A DNA stretch of 64,000 bases from Planococcus salinus (GTDB lineage: Bacteria > Bacillota > Bacilli > Bacillales_A > Planococcaceae). This document shows positions 46,342 to 53,253 of this stretch, in pieces. The DNA lies in assembly GCF_003719725.1 (NCBI RefSeq), contig NZ_RIAX01000002.1, forward strand, positions 62,001 through 126,000, given 5' to 3'. Within the stretch, counting starts at the first letter, position 1; each line of letters opens with the position of its first letter. Under the pieces are notes generated by a model, which was not told the DNA's origin, made no database searches, and saw only the letters and a program-made list of their open reading frames with translations. The position numbers were made by a program, and so were the translations under genes.

Positions 46342-46488
46342 CGGATTCACCTTCACTTTTGAACATTTTAGTAACTTCACTCTTTAATTTAAACGAATTT
46401 ACCTGCTAAAGGTTTCATCTTCCTAGAATTCATTGTACAATAAATGTATTCGGAACGTGCTGTTTTTTTGAAAAAGGAGGAAGTTTTC

Positions 46489-46566
46489 ATGGATTCATCA
46501 ATCTTGATCGGAATCGGTCTATTGTTTATGCTTGTATACCTAACATCACTTTCTTTCACAGACTAA
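46489..46566 (+). CDS. 25-residue single-helix membrane peptide
   Basis: An open frame coding MDSSILIGIGLLFMLVYLTS then LSFTD, almost entirely one hydrophobic helix. AAAAAGGAGGAAG is placed ideally upstream and a 22-base-pair terminator follows 38 bases after the stop, so it has the complete layout of an independent gene. Family not recognised; a regulatory or structural membrane microprotein is plausible. Confidence 0.6.
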   Translation: MDSSILIGIGLLFMLVYLTSLSFTD

Positions 46567-46604
46567 CCCAAATTGAAGACTGAAAAGCTTTGAAAGCCGG
46601 CAGC

Positions 46605-46654
46605 CGGCATTAAAAAAACTTCCTTAGAAAAGTAAGGAAGTTTTTTTAATGCCG
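46605..46654. terminator. very long bidirectional terminator
   Basis: Perfect 22-base arms (46605-46626 and 46633-46654) around GAAAAG, containing A7 and T7 runs on opposite sides. It serves the tiny plus-strand gene and the minus-strand ypiP. Confidence 0.92.
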
Positions 46655-46656
46655 AT

Positions 46657-47436
46657 TTAACCGTTCAGGCAGTTGATGGCACCGTAATGGAATTTTGTAT
46701 TGGGCCGGACCCGCCGGACAAAGCCGTAAGCCTCAAAATCCGTGGAGCGGAAATGTGCTTTCAATACAACCGTTTTGCGGGCTACACGACGCGCTTCTGT
46801 CACCCAGCGCAATGAAAGCTGATCTTTGTTGGCAGTCTGCCTGATGGTTTCAAAATTGGACGCTTCTGATATGGTTTCTGTAAACATTGGATCCATATAC
46901 ACGACATCCACACTGTTCGATGGAAGTCCCGCCAGGTATTCAGCCGCATCCGCCTGCACCACTTCGACCCGCTTCATTGCCTCATGCAAATGAGGCATTC
47001 CCTGATAGCGCTGCAATCCCTGCTGCACAACGTATGCCAGTATCGGATGTGATTCGCACCCAACCACTCTCCCCTCCGTACCTACAAACTGGGAAGCTAC
47101 GATGGCATCCGAAGCCATTCCCAATGTACAATCTACGAAGACATCGCCTTTTGCCAGTTTGGAAACTTCAATCAACGGATCTTGATGAAGCGGCCGCTTT
47201 GTCCGGAAAGAAGAAGAATTCGGGTGAAAAAAGAACGGCTCGGTTTTACCCAACGGATAAAACTCGAGTCGTTCTTTTGCAGCGACCAGCACATCGGCCT
47301 GTTCTTCCTGATGAAGTTTTTCAACAGACCGTTTATTGCGCGGCACCAGCGGAATCGCCAACTGCTCCGAAACCGACTTTGCTTCGTCCAGCGTGAACGG
47401 CGTCGGCCGATACGCTGTGGTCACAACCGTCTTCAC
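46657..47436 (-). CDS. ypiP: YpiP-like SAM-dependent methyltransferase
   Basis: A 259-residue protein. The methyltransferase core reads VFVDCTLGMASDAIVASQFVG (SAM motif I) and VDVVYMDPMFTE, where DPMF matches the N/DPPY-like motif IV; the N terminus (AKSVSEQLAIPLVPR) is the usual YpiP start. Substrate is unknown, possibly rRNA or small molecule. Its ATG overlaps the brxA stop by four bases. Confidence 0.85.
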   Translation of the reverse strand: MKTVVTTAYRPTPFTLDEAKSVSEQLAIPLVPRNKRSVEKLHQEEQADVLVAAKERLEFYPLGKTEPFFFHPNSSSFRTKRPLHQDPLIEVSKLAKGDVFVDCTLGMASDAIVASQFVGTEGRVVGCESHPILAYVVQQGLQRYQGMPHLHEAMKRVEVVQADAAEYLAGLPSNSVDVVYMDPMFTETISEASNFETIRQTANKDQLSLRWVTEARRVARKTVVLKAHFRSTDFEAYGFVRRVRPNTKFHYGAINCLNG

Positions 47437-47870
47437 TGCGCAGTTACCTGCTCCAGTGCCTGGACCAAATGATCGCGGATATGTTCGCGCGGGTGATCTT
47501 CAATTTGTTCCCGGGGGATAAAATAAGCCAATTGCCCATCTTTTACAACCGCAATGGAAGGCGAAGAAGGCGGAATGTCTTCAAAGTAATTACGCATTTG
47601 CGCTGTTGCTTCCTTATCCTGTCCCGCAAATACAGTGACAAGATGATCCGGAGCGACTTTCACCGTTCTTGTTGCTTCGATTACCGCCGGACGCGCCAGT
47701 CCTGCAGCACACCCACAAACGGAATTGATGACTACCAGGCTCGTTCCTTTTGCTTCGCTCATATGCTGGTTGACTTCTTCAGCCGTCCGCAATTCGTTGA
47801 AACCTTCATCCGTCAATTCTTTTCGCATCGGTGCAACGATGCCCTGCATGTATTCATCGTATGCGTTCAT
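47433..47870 (-). CDS. brxA: bacilliredoxin BrxA/BrxB family (YphP)
   Basis: A 145-residue thioredoxin-fold protein with the family's CGC active site in VVINSVCGCAAGLARPAV and a conserved C-terminal EDHPREHIRDHL. Bacilliredoxins remove bacillithiol from proteins after oxidative stress. AAAGGTGG precedes the ATG at 47870. Coupled to ypiP; the order is as in B. subtilis (ypiP-yphP). Confidence 0.93.
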   Translation of the reverse strand: MNAYDEYMQGIVAPMRKELTDEGFNELRTAEEVNQHMSEAKGTSLVVINSVCGCAAGLARPAVIEATRTVKVAPDHLVTVFAGQDKEATAQMRNYFEDIPPSSPSIAVVKDGQLAYFIPREQIEDHPREHIRDHLVQALEQVTAQ

Positions 47871-47982
47871 ATAATAAACCACCTTTGTATTTTTTATTTC
47901 TCACCTGAATAATACAGATGTCCCTACCTTCATGTTAACTGAAAGTTATTACTTTTTCATTCATTCTGATCAAAAAAGAAAA

Positions 47983-48002
47983 AGCATCTCAAAAGAGACG
48001 CT
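47983..48002 (-). terminator. terminator of the 99-residue hypothetical gene
   Basis: AGCGTCTC and GAGATGCT (minus sense) pair with one G-U around TTTT, then a T-rich tract. Confidence 0.65.
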
Positions 48003-48301
48003 CATTCCAAATCTTCATACCGGTGATTCAAAGATACGAGAATATCGTTGAAAGCGCTCGATCTGTACCATTCATACGGTACCGTCTGCGAAACTCCATC
48101 GTCTTTGATTTTGAGATTGGTGGCCGACAATTGGACGATTTTCGAGTCATCCACATCCTCATTCTTCTCATCGATGCGCCTGTCTGCAAATTCTTTCTTC
48201 ACTTTTTCGAACATTTCATCACGTGTCTTCTCGTCTTTGAAATCCCAGGATTCGTATTTTCCCTGATGAAGAAGTTCAATTGAGTACATATTTTCTTCCA
48301 T
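48002..48301 (-). CDS. hypothetical acidic protein
   Basis: A 99-residue soluble protein (MEENMYSIELLHQGKYESWD...). Rich in Asp/Glu/Lys with helical centre (TRDEMFEKVKKEFADRR) and a C-terminal strand region. Not recognised. AGGAGGTG precedes the ATG. About 90 bases upstream of the start lies the 21-base-period array at 48387-48480. Confidence 0.65.
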   Translation of the reverse strand: MEENMYSIELLHQGKYESWDFKDEKTRDEMFEKVKKEFADRRIDEKNEDVDDSKIVQLSATNLKIKDDGVSQTVPYEWYRSSAFNDILVSLNHRYEDLE

Positions 48302-48386
48302 GGTTGCACCTCCTGTTCAATGATCCCGATTTTGGTTCAATCTGCTTGTACGGAGAGTTTACCTCTTTCTGCGCAGATGAAACATT

Positions 48387-48480
48387 TTGTTTGCGGGAAC
48401 AGGCTCTTTGTTTGCAGTATATCGGGAGTTGTTTGCAGAATATGAATCGTTGTTTGCAGAAAGCTCCGTTTTCTTTGCAA
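48387..48480. repeat. degenerate tandem array with 21-base period (array 2)
   Basis: TTGTTTGC occurs at 48387, 48408, 48429 and 48450, with a variant TTCTTTGC at 48471: five units exactly 21 bases apart, with the intervening 13 bases diverged. On the minus strand the units read GCAAACAA. It lies in the upstream region of the minus-strand gene starting at 48301. Confidence 0.85.
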
Positions 48481-48504
48481 TAAAAATTTATTCCGACTAA
48501 ACAG

Positions 48505-48534
48505 TAAAAAACCAGCGACAATTGAGTCGCTGGT
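48505..48534 (-). terminator. terminator of the CvfC-like gene
   Basis: ACCAGCGAC and GTCGCTGGT form a perfect nine-pair stem around six bases, with TTTTTT following on the minus strand. Confidence 0.8.
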
Positions 48535-48543
48535 CCGAAAATC

Positions 48544-49674
48544 TTATTGCTCTTTCATCGCCTGGCGCGCTTCGGTCATTTGCTTCCAAACTGAGCCTTT
48601 CGCGTCTTCCCCTTGTTCGATGCGGGCAATCGCCATTTTGATCTGAAGCTTGACTTCGAATTCCGGGTCTTCTTCCGCTTCTTTCAAAGCCGGCAAAGCA
48701 GCTTCCGTTCCTGTCTCATAAAGGAACATCGCAGCTCTCCACCGCACCAGTTTGTTTTTGTCTTTCAAGGTTTCCATCATGATCGGCTCGAATTCTTCAA
48801 ACCCAAGGTCACTGATGGTATCGCCTGCTGTTCTGCGAACCGCCCAGCTCTTGTCTTTCATCGCACGTTCTACAAGCGGAACCACCGCTTTATCTTCGAT
48901 ATCCCCCAGGTAAATGGCAGCTTGGCGTCTGACGGACATTTTTTCGTCTTCCAATGCTTTTGCGAGCAGCGGCAAATCTTCCAGATCAGCTTCTGTCATT
49001 TGTTCGAGCAATTGGAATCGCTGCTCCCAATCAGGTACGTCAAATTCTTCGACTGCCACTTTTCGGCCGCGTGGTGCGTTTTCTGGTTTGTCCGCATCTT
49101 TTTTCTCTGTTAATGCATCCAGACGTTCCTGCGGGTATGCGGCTTCAATTTCTTCAACCACCGTTTTCCCGATTTCCTCTTTTTCCCCGTAGCGGACACC
49201 ATAGTCCACCCATTTGCGCTGCAGCAGGTAATTCTCTTCTGTCGGATCCATGACAATGCTCATCGCTGTCACAAATCGTTCCGGCATGGCAAACCGCTCT
49301 TCAGAGTTGCTGTCAAACACTTTCACCTGAAGGGGAATCCCTTTGAACTGCTGAACATGTACGTATACTTCACCGTAATGTTCGTCCAATTCGATTTCCT
49401 GTTCTGTATGGTCACTGCTTTCGCCAAACACGCGGCGGACTTCCGCCAATATATTTTCCCAATCAAATTTGGCAATCCGTTCAACTGCCAAAAAGTCGGC
49501 TACATGATAAACCCCTTTTACGCCTTCAATCGCCAGTAACGAAACGATTTCGTTCGGTGCGCCGTCCAGGTTGTCTTTGTTGTAATTGTGGCTTTTGCCG
49601 AACGGCAATTCCTGGTCAATGATCACTTTCATCGTATTCGGGCTTGGTGTTGGTTCGATCGTAATGATTTTCAC
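48544..49674 (-). CDS. ypgR: CvfC/YpgR-like protein with NifU-N-like and HEAT-repeat regions
   Basis: A 376-residue protein. Residues 1-75 (MKIITIEPTPSPNTMKVIID...GVKGVYHVADFLAVER) match the Scaffold/Nfu N-terminal domain; the C-terminal 150 residues contain HEAT repeats (KALEDEKMSVRRQAAIYLGDIEDKAVVPLVERAMKDKSWAVRRTAGDTI). This is the layout of conserved virulence factor C of staphylococci and YpgR; a link to iron-sulfur protein maturation is inference. GTG start at 49674 with GGAGGG. Confidence 0.88.
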   Translation of the reverse strand: MKIITIEPTPSPNTMKVIIDQELPFGKSHNYNKDNLDGAPNEIVSLLAIEGVKGVYHVADFLAVERIAKFDWENILAEVRRVFGESSDHTEQEIELDEHYGEVYVHVQQFKGIPLQVKVFDSNSEERFAMPERFVTAMSIVMDPTEENYLLQRKWVDYGVRYGEKEEIGKTVVEEIEAAYPQERLDALTEKKDADKPENAPRGRKVAVEEFDVPDWEQRFQLLEQMTEADLEDLPLLAKALEDEKMSVRRQAAIYLGDIEDKAVVPLVERAMKDKSWAVRRTAGDTISDLGFEEFEPIMMETLKDKNKLVRWRAAMFLYETGTEAALPALKEAEEDPEFEVKLQIKMAIARIEQGEDAKGSVWKQMTEARQAMKEQ

Positions 49675-49699
49675 AAATATCCCTCCTGCCTTTATTGTA

Positions 49700-51580
49700 T
49701 CATGACTCCGCGATTTCTTGGAGGTAAGTCCAACGCTCGATCAAGTGGTCATATTGTTCGGTCAAGCTGTCGACTTCCTCTGTCAGTTTGCGCAGTTTAT
49801 CATAGTCTGCGCCAGCTTCTGCCATTTCTTTTTCCAGTTCTTCGATTTGCGATTCGACTGAAGAGATGTCTTCCAGTATCGTACTGTACTCCTGCTGTTC
49901 TTTAAAAGTCAGCTTTTTCTTCGGCTTGTCAGTCGCCTGCACTTTCGGTTCGGAAACCTTGATCTTTTGCTCCGCTTCTTCCGGCTTGTTCTTTTCCTTG
50001 ATAAAGTCGGAATACAGCCCTTGGTATTCAACAATTTCCCCTGTACCGGTAGTCCACAGTTTCTGCGCGATGCGGTCCAGAAAGAAACGGTCGTGGGAAA
50101 TGGTGATCACGACACCAGGGAAGTTTTCAAGAAAATCCTCAAGCACTGACAATGTTTGGATATCCAAATCATTTGTAGGTTCATCCAACAAAAGAATATT
50201 CGGCTTTTCCATCAGCAGTTTCAATAAGTACAGGCGTTTTCGTTCTCCACCCGACAGTTTGCCGATTAACGTGCCATGTCCATTAGAAGGGAACAAAAAC
50301 CGTTCCAACATTTGCGTAGCAGATAAACGCACCCCTTTGGATGCCTCATAATCGCTGGATATTTCCTGAATGTACTCGATCATACGCTGAGATTCGTCCA
50401 TTTCGGGTAAATGCTGGGTGAAATGAGCAATTTTCACCGTGCTGCCATAGTCCATTTTGCCTTCCGTCGGCTCAATTTCACCGGCAAGCAATTTCATCAA
50501 AGTGGATTTCCCCGCCCCATTTGGGCCGACTATGCCGATGCGGTCTCCGCCCTGCAACAGAAAATCAAAATTCCGGAAAATCACATTATCTCCGTAAGCC
50601 ACAGAAAGGTTTTCCCCTTCAATGATTTTCTTGCCCAGACGCTGGCTTTGCATGGACAGTTCAAGCGAGGTATGATCATTTACTTTTTGGACATTTTCTT
50701 TTAATTCATCAAAGCGCTGAATACGAGCTTTTTGCTTGGTTGACCGGGCCTTGGCGCCTCGCCGGATCCACTTCAGTTCAGAGCGGAAACGATTTTCCAG
50801 TTTTTGCTGGGTAGAGGCATTCATTTCGTCGCGTATGGCTTTGTTCTCCAAATAATCGCCGTAATTCCCTTTATGCGTATACATCGTTTGATCCGCCAAT
50901 TCAAAAATATGCGTGGAAACTGCATCCAGGAAGTAACGGTCATGCGTCACAAACAGCATGGCGCTGTTCATCCGCAACAGGGTTTCCTGCAGCCATTCGG
51001 TTGAATTGGCATCCAAGTGGTTGGTCGGTTCATCCAACAGGATCAAGTCAGCCGGTTCGATCAGTGCTTTGGCCAGGGCGACGCGTTTCCGCTGACCTCC
51101 TGACAGTTCACGGATCGGCTGATCGTACATGTCGATGCCAAGTTTGGTCAATGCCGTTTTTGCAAGGGCGTTAATGTCCCAGGCGTTTTCACGCTCCATG
51201 CCTTCCTGGATTTTCATCAATTCCTCCTGCAGTTGCGTTGAACTGGAATCGGTCATCATATTTTTCAAAGCCTGTTCATATGAACGGTTCAAGGCAAGAA
51301 TCGGTGATTCTCCGGAAAACACGGTTTCCAGGACAGTCAGCGATTCATCAAATTCCGGTTCCTGTTTTAAATAAGTGATTTCATATTTTTTGGGATGATC
51401 CATTGATACGCTGTCTGTTTCCATTTCTCCCGCAAGAATTGACATCAATGTCGATTTGCCGGTTCCATTAACGCCGATTAACCCGGCACGATCACCGGGA
51501 TAAAGTGAGAATTCCACATCTTTAAAGAGGGTTTTGGCCCCCACTGTTTTTGTCAGGTTTGTGATTGTTAAGTGACTCAT
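49700..51580 (-). CDS. yfmR: ABC-F protein YfmR
   Basis: A 626-residue soluble ABC-F protein with two intact ATPase domains: GVNGTGKST / LSGGQRKRVALA / LLLDEPTNHLD and GPNGAGKST / LSGGERKRLYLL / LLLDEPTNDLD. Between them is the linker (P-site tRNA interaction motif region) and at the C terminus a coiled coil (residues ~555-626). YfmR/Uup proteins relieve stalled ribosomes, overlapping in function with EF-P. The ATG overlaps the ypgQ stop by four bases. Confidence 0.93.
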   Translation of the reverse strand: MSHLTITNLTKTVGAKTLFKDVEFSLYPGDRAGLIGVNGTGKSTLMSILAGEMETDSVSMDHPKKYEITYLKQEPEFDESLTVLETVFSGESPILALNRSYEQALKNMMTDSSSTQLQEELMKIQEGMERENAWDINALAKTALTKLGIDMYDQPIRELSGGQRKRVALAKALIEPADLILLDEPTNHLDANSTEWLQETLLRMNSAMLFVTHDRYFLDAVSTHIFELADQTMYTHKGNYGDYLENKAIRDEMNASTQQKLENRFRSELKWIRRGAKARSTKQKARIQRFDELKENVQKVNDHTSLELSMQSQRLGKKIIEGENLSVAYGDNVIFRNFDFLLQGGDRIGIVGPNGAGKSTLMKLLAGEIEPTEGKMDYGSTVKIAHFTQHLPEMDESQRMIEYIQEISSDYEASKGVRLSATQMLERFLFPSNGHGTLIGKLSGGERKRLYLLKLLMEKPNILLLDEPTNDLDIQTLSVLEDFLENFPGVVITISHDRFFLDRIAQKLWTTGTGEIVEYQGLYSDFIKEKNKPEEAEQKIKVSEPKVQATDKPKKKLTFKEQQEYSTILEDISSVESQIEELEKEMAEAGADYDKLRKLTEEVDSLTEQYDHLIERWTYLQEIAES

Positions 51581-52212
51581 GCATTACCATCCGTTTCTTT
51601 TTTAAGTTGCTGTAGAAAGGATAGCATAAATTGATGCCTTTCTTCAGCTATTCGCTTTCCGGCTTCTGTCGTCATCTGGTCTTTCAGCAGCAATAACTTC
51701 TCATAGAAATGAGTGACACTGCTCACCGGTTTGGATCTGTACTGCTGTTCCGTCATTGATGTGCGGGGTACTTCGTTCCAGTCATATAATTGGCGGCCTT
51801 TGGCTCCGCCATAGGAAAAAGCCCGTGCAATGCCGATTGCGCCGATGGCATCCAGCCGATCGGCATCCTGGACAATACGCGATTCAACCGTGACAGCAGG
51901 CTCACCGTTTCCTCCCTTGAATGACACTGAACGGATGGTGTCCTGAATCAGCTTTTTCTGCAACCGGGATAGCGAAAGCTGTTCCAGAATTACCGTTTCA
52001 GGGTCTTCTCCCTCTTTTTTGTATTTCGGATCAGACACATCGTGCAGCAGCACCGCCAATTCCACCACTAATGCATCGCCCTCTTCTTCCTGCAAAATCA
52101 TCCAGGCGTTTCGGCGGACTCTTTCAATGTGCTGCCAGTCATGGCTTGCATCAAACGTTTCGTATATTTTTTTGACCCGCTGTTCACAATCGTTTATTAT
52201 TTCTGCTGTCAT
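51577..52212 (-). CDS. ypgQ: YpgQ-like HD-domain phosphohydrolase
   Basis: A 211-residue HD-superfamily protein: SHDWQHIERVRRNAWMI, LAVLLHDVSD (HD motif) and IVQDADRLDAIGAIGIARAFSYGG. YpgQ of Bacillus is a metal-dependent (d)NTP pyrophosphohydrolase. AAGGAGTAG precedes the ATG at 52212. Upstream partner of yfmR in a two-gene operon. Confidence 0.9.
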   Translation of the reverse strand: MTAEIINDCEQRVKKIYETFDASHDWQHIERVRRNAWMILQEEEGDALVVELAVLLHDVSDPKYKKEGEDPETVILEQLSLSRLQKKLIQDTIRSVSFKGGNGEPAVTVESRIVQDADRLDAIGAIGIARAFSYGGAKGRQLYDWNEVPRTSMTEQQYRSKPVSSVTHFYEKLLLLKDQMTTEAGKRIAEERHQFMLSFLQQLKKETDGNA

Positions 52213-52276
52213 CAAACTACTCCTTTTCTTCCATTATACCGGAAATCTTTTGGAAAACCCTTTGTTTCAACTGATA

Positions 52277-52305
52277 TTGACGATTGCCTTTCCTTCATGT
52301 ATAGT
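52277..52305 (+). promoter_or_regulatory. sigma-A-like promoter of the second cold-shock gene
   Basis: TTGACG (52277-52282), a 17-base spacer and TATAGT (52300-52305), predicting a leader of roughly 55 bases. Confidence 0.75.
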
Positions 52306-52367
52306 ATACCCATCCATTACTAGGTTTTATGGGGCCACTACATTACTCAATAATAGGGGGAACGTTC

Positions 52368-52568
52368 ATGCACCAGGGAACAGTGAAATGGTTTAATGCT
52401 GAAAAAGGCTACGGTTTTATCGAGTACAATGATGGTGATGACGTCTTCGTCCATTTCACCGGAATACAAGGCGATGGATTTCGTACCCTCCAGGAGGGCA
52501 AGACCGTATCGTTCGAAATTATTGAGGGAAATCGTGGTCCGCAAGCCGCGAACGTGATTGAAATTTAA
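52368..52568 (+). CDS. cold-shock protein (second copy)
   Basis: A 66-residue cold-shock domain with RNP1 KGYGFIEY and RNP2 DVFVHFTGI, closely related to the protein at 23490. ATG at 52368 preceded by AATAGGGGG. Unlike the first copy its leader is short and lacks the competing hairpins, suggesting different regulation. Repeat copy B begins six bases after its stop. Confidence 0.96.
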   Translation: MHQGTVKWFNAEKGYGFIEYNDGDDVFVHFTGIQGDGFRTLQEGKTVSFEIIEGNRGPQAANVIEI

Positions 52569-52573
52569 ACAGA

Positions 52574-52996
52574 TATATAAGTTAAACAAAAGAATTACCC
52601 TCTATATAACGCTTCGGCGCTTTGGACAAGGGCAAAGACTATGCTCCTGCGCAAGCTCGTCGCAAAGGAGATGCCATCTTCGTATGGCACACCTTGACTC
52701 CCGCAATAAGCCGAGAAGACCACTCGTCTTATTGCTCCGTCCAGTCCGGAGACGCGCCGGCGCTGAAAGAAGTCGCTAAAGATATGGAGCAAAACAGCGA
52801 AGAGTTGCTCGAAGCCTGCGAGGGCAACTCTTTGCGACGAAGCTAGCGCAGTGATGCAGAGACAGGAGCACGGGTTTTGGCAGTAGGCAGCGCGACGTCC
52901 TGTCGCGCCTACTGCATGACCCACATCCTGTGGGCCCGCAAGTGGAGCTGTTTTGCGGAATATCGATTACTAAAGATTATTAGTTCAACTTATATA
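52574..52996 (+). repeat. dispersed non-coding element, full copy B
   Basis: A 423-base element with ends TATATAAGTTAAAC and GTTCAACTTATATA (one mismatch), same orientation and order as copy A: GCTTCGGCGCTTTGGAC, GACCACTCGTCTTATTGCTC, a hairpin at 52800-52832, AAGCTAGCGCAGTGATGCA, twin GC hairpins at 52880-52915 and 52918-52936, and the core GGAGCTGTTTTGCGG...ATATC (52944-52964). It has an extra segment at 52625-52685 and lacks the ACTCGGGC hairpin of copy A. No credible reading frame. Confidence 0.85.
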
Positions 52997-53020
52997 GTTT
53001 CTTAAAAAAGACATGCAAAG

Positions 53021-53051
53021 GAGGCCGGAAAAATTTCCGGCCTCTTTTTTT
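53021..53051 (+). terminator. strong terminator after repeat copy B
   Basis: GAGGCCGGAAA and TTTCCGGCCTC pair perfectly and are followed by seven T. It could end transcription through the second cold-shock gene and copy B. Confidence 0.88.
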
Positions 53052-53253
53052 GGTGCTTCCGCTTTTCCTTGTCCAGTCTCCAGCACCCAGCCCCTCGAGG
53101 TCGCTTCGGTCTTGCCTGTAATGGCAAAAATGCCATTACTGACAAGCCCTCCAGCGCTTGTCGGAGGCCCACAGGATGTGGGTCAGTTAACCGATGCGAC
53201 AGGATGTCGCGTACTTAGGTTAACTTCTGCTTTTGTGGGTGCTTCCGCTTTTC
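53052..53253. repeat. second type of structured intergenic repeat (element E)
   Basis: Flanked by a 16-base direct repeat GGTGCTTCCGCTTTTC (53052-53067 and 53238-53253). Contains GTAATGGC/GCCATTAC hairpin around 53117-53138, then two hairpins with identical AGGAT loops (53166-53184 and 53196-53210), the latter enclosed by AGTTAACC/GGTTAACT. The CCTCGAGGTCGCTTCGG segment resembles repeats common in Bacillales intergenic DNA. It abuts the stop codon of the gene ending at 53254. Confidence 0.7.

Noticed and set aside
48276-48521. 81-codon minus-strand frame with CKQ repeats
   Set aside because: The repeat arises from the 21-base array; the frame has no ribosome binding site and overlaps the start of the gene at 48301.
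52595-52924. 109-codon minus-strand frame across repeat copy B
   Set aside because: It runs through the twin hairpins and is not kept in copy A.
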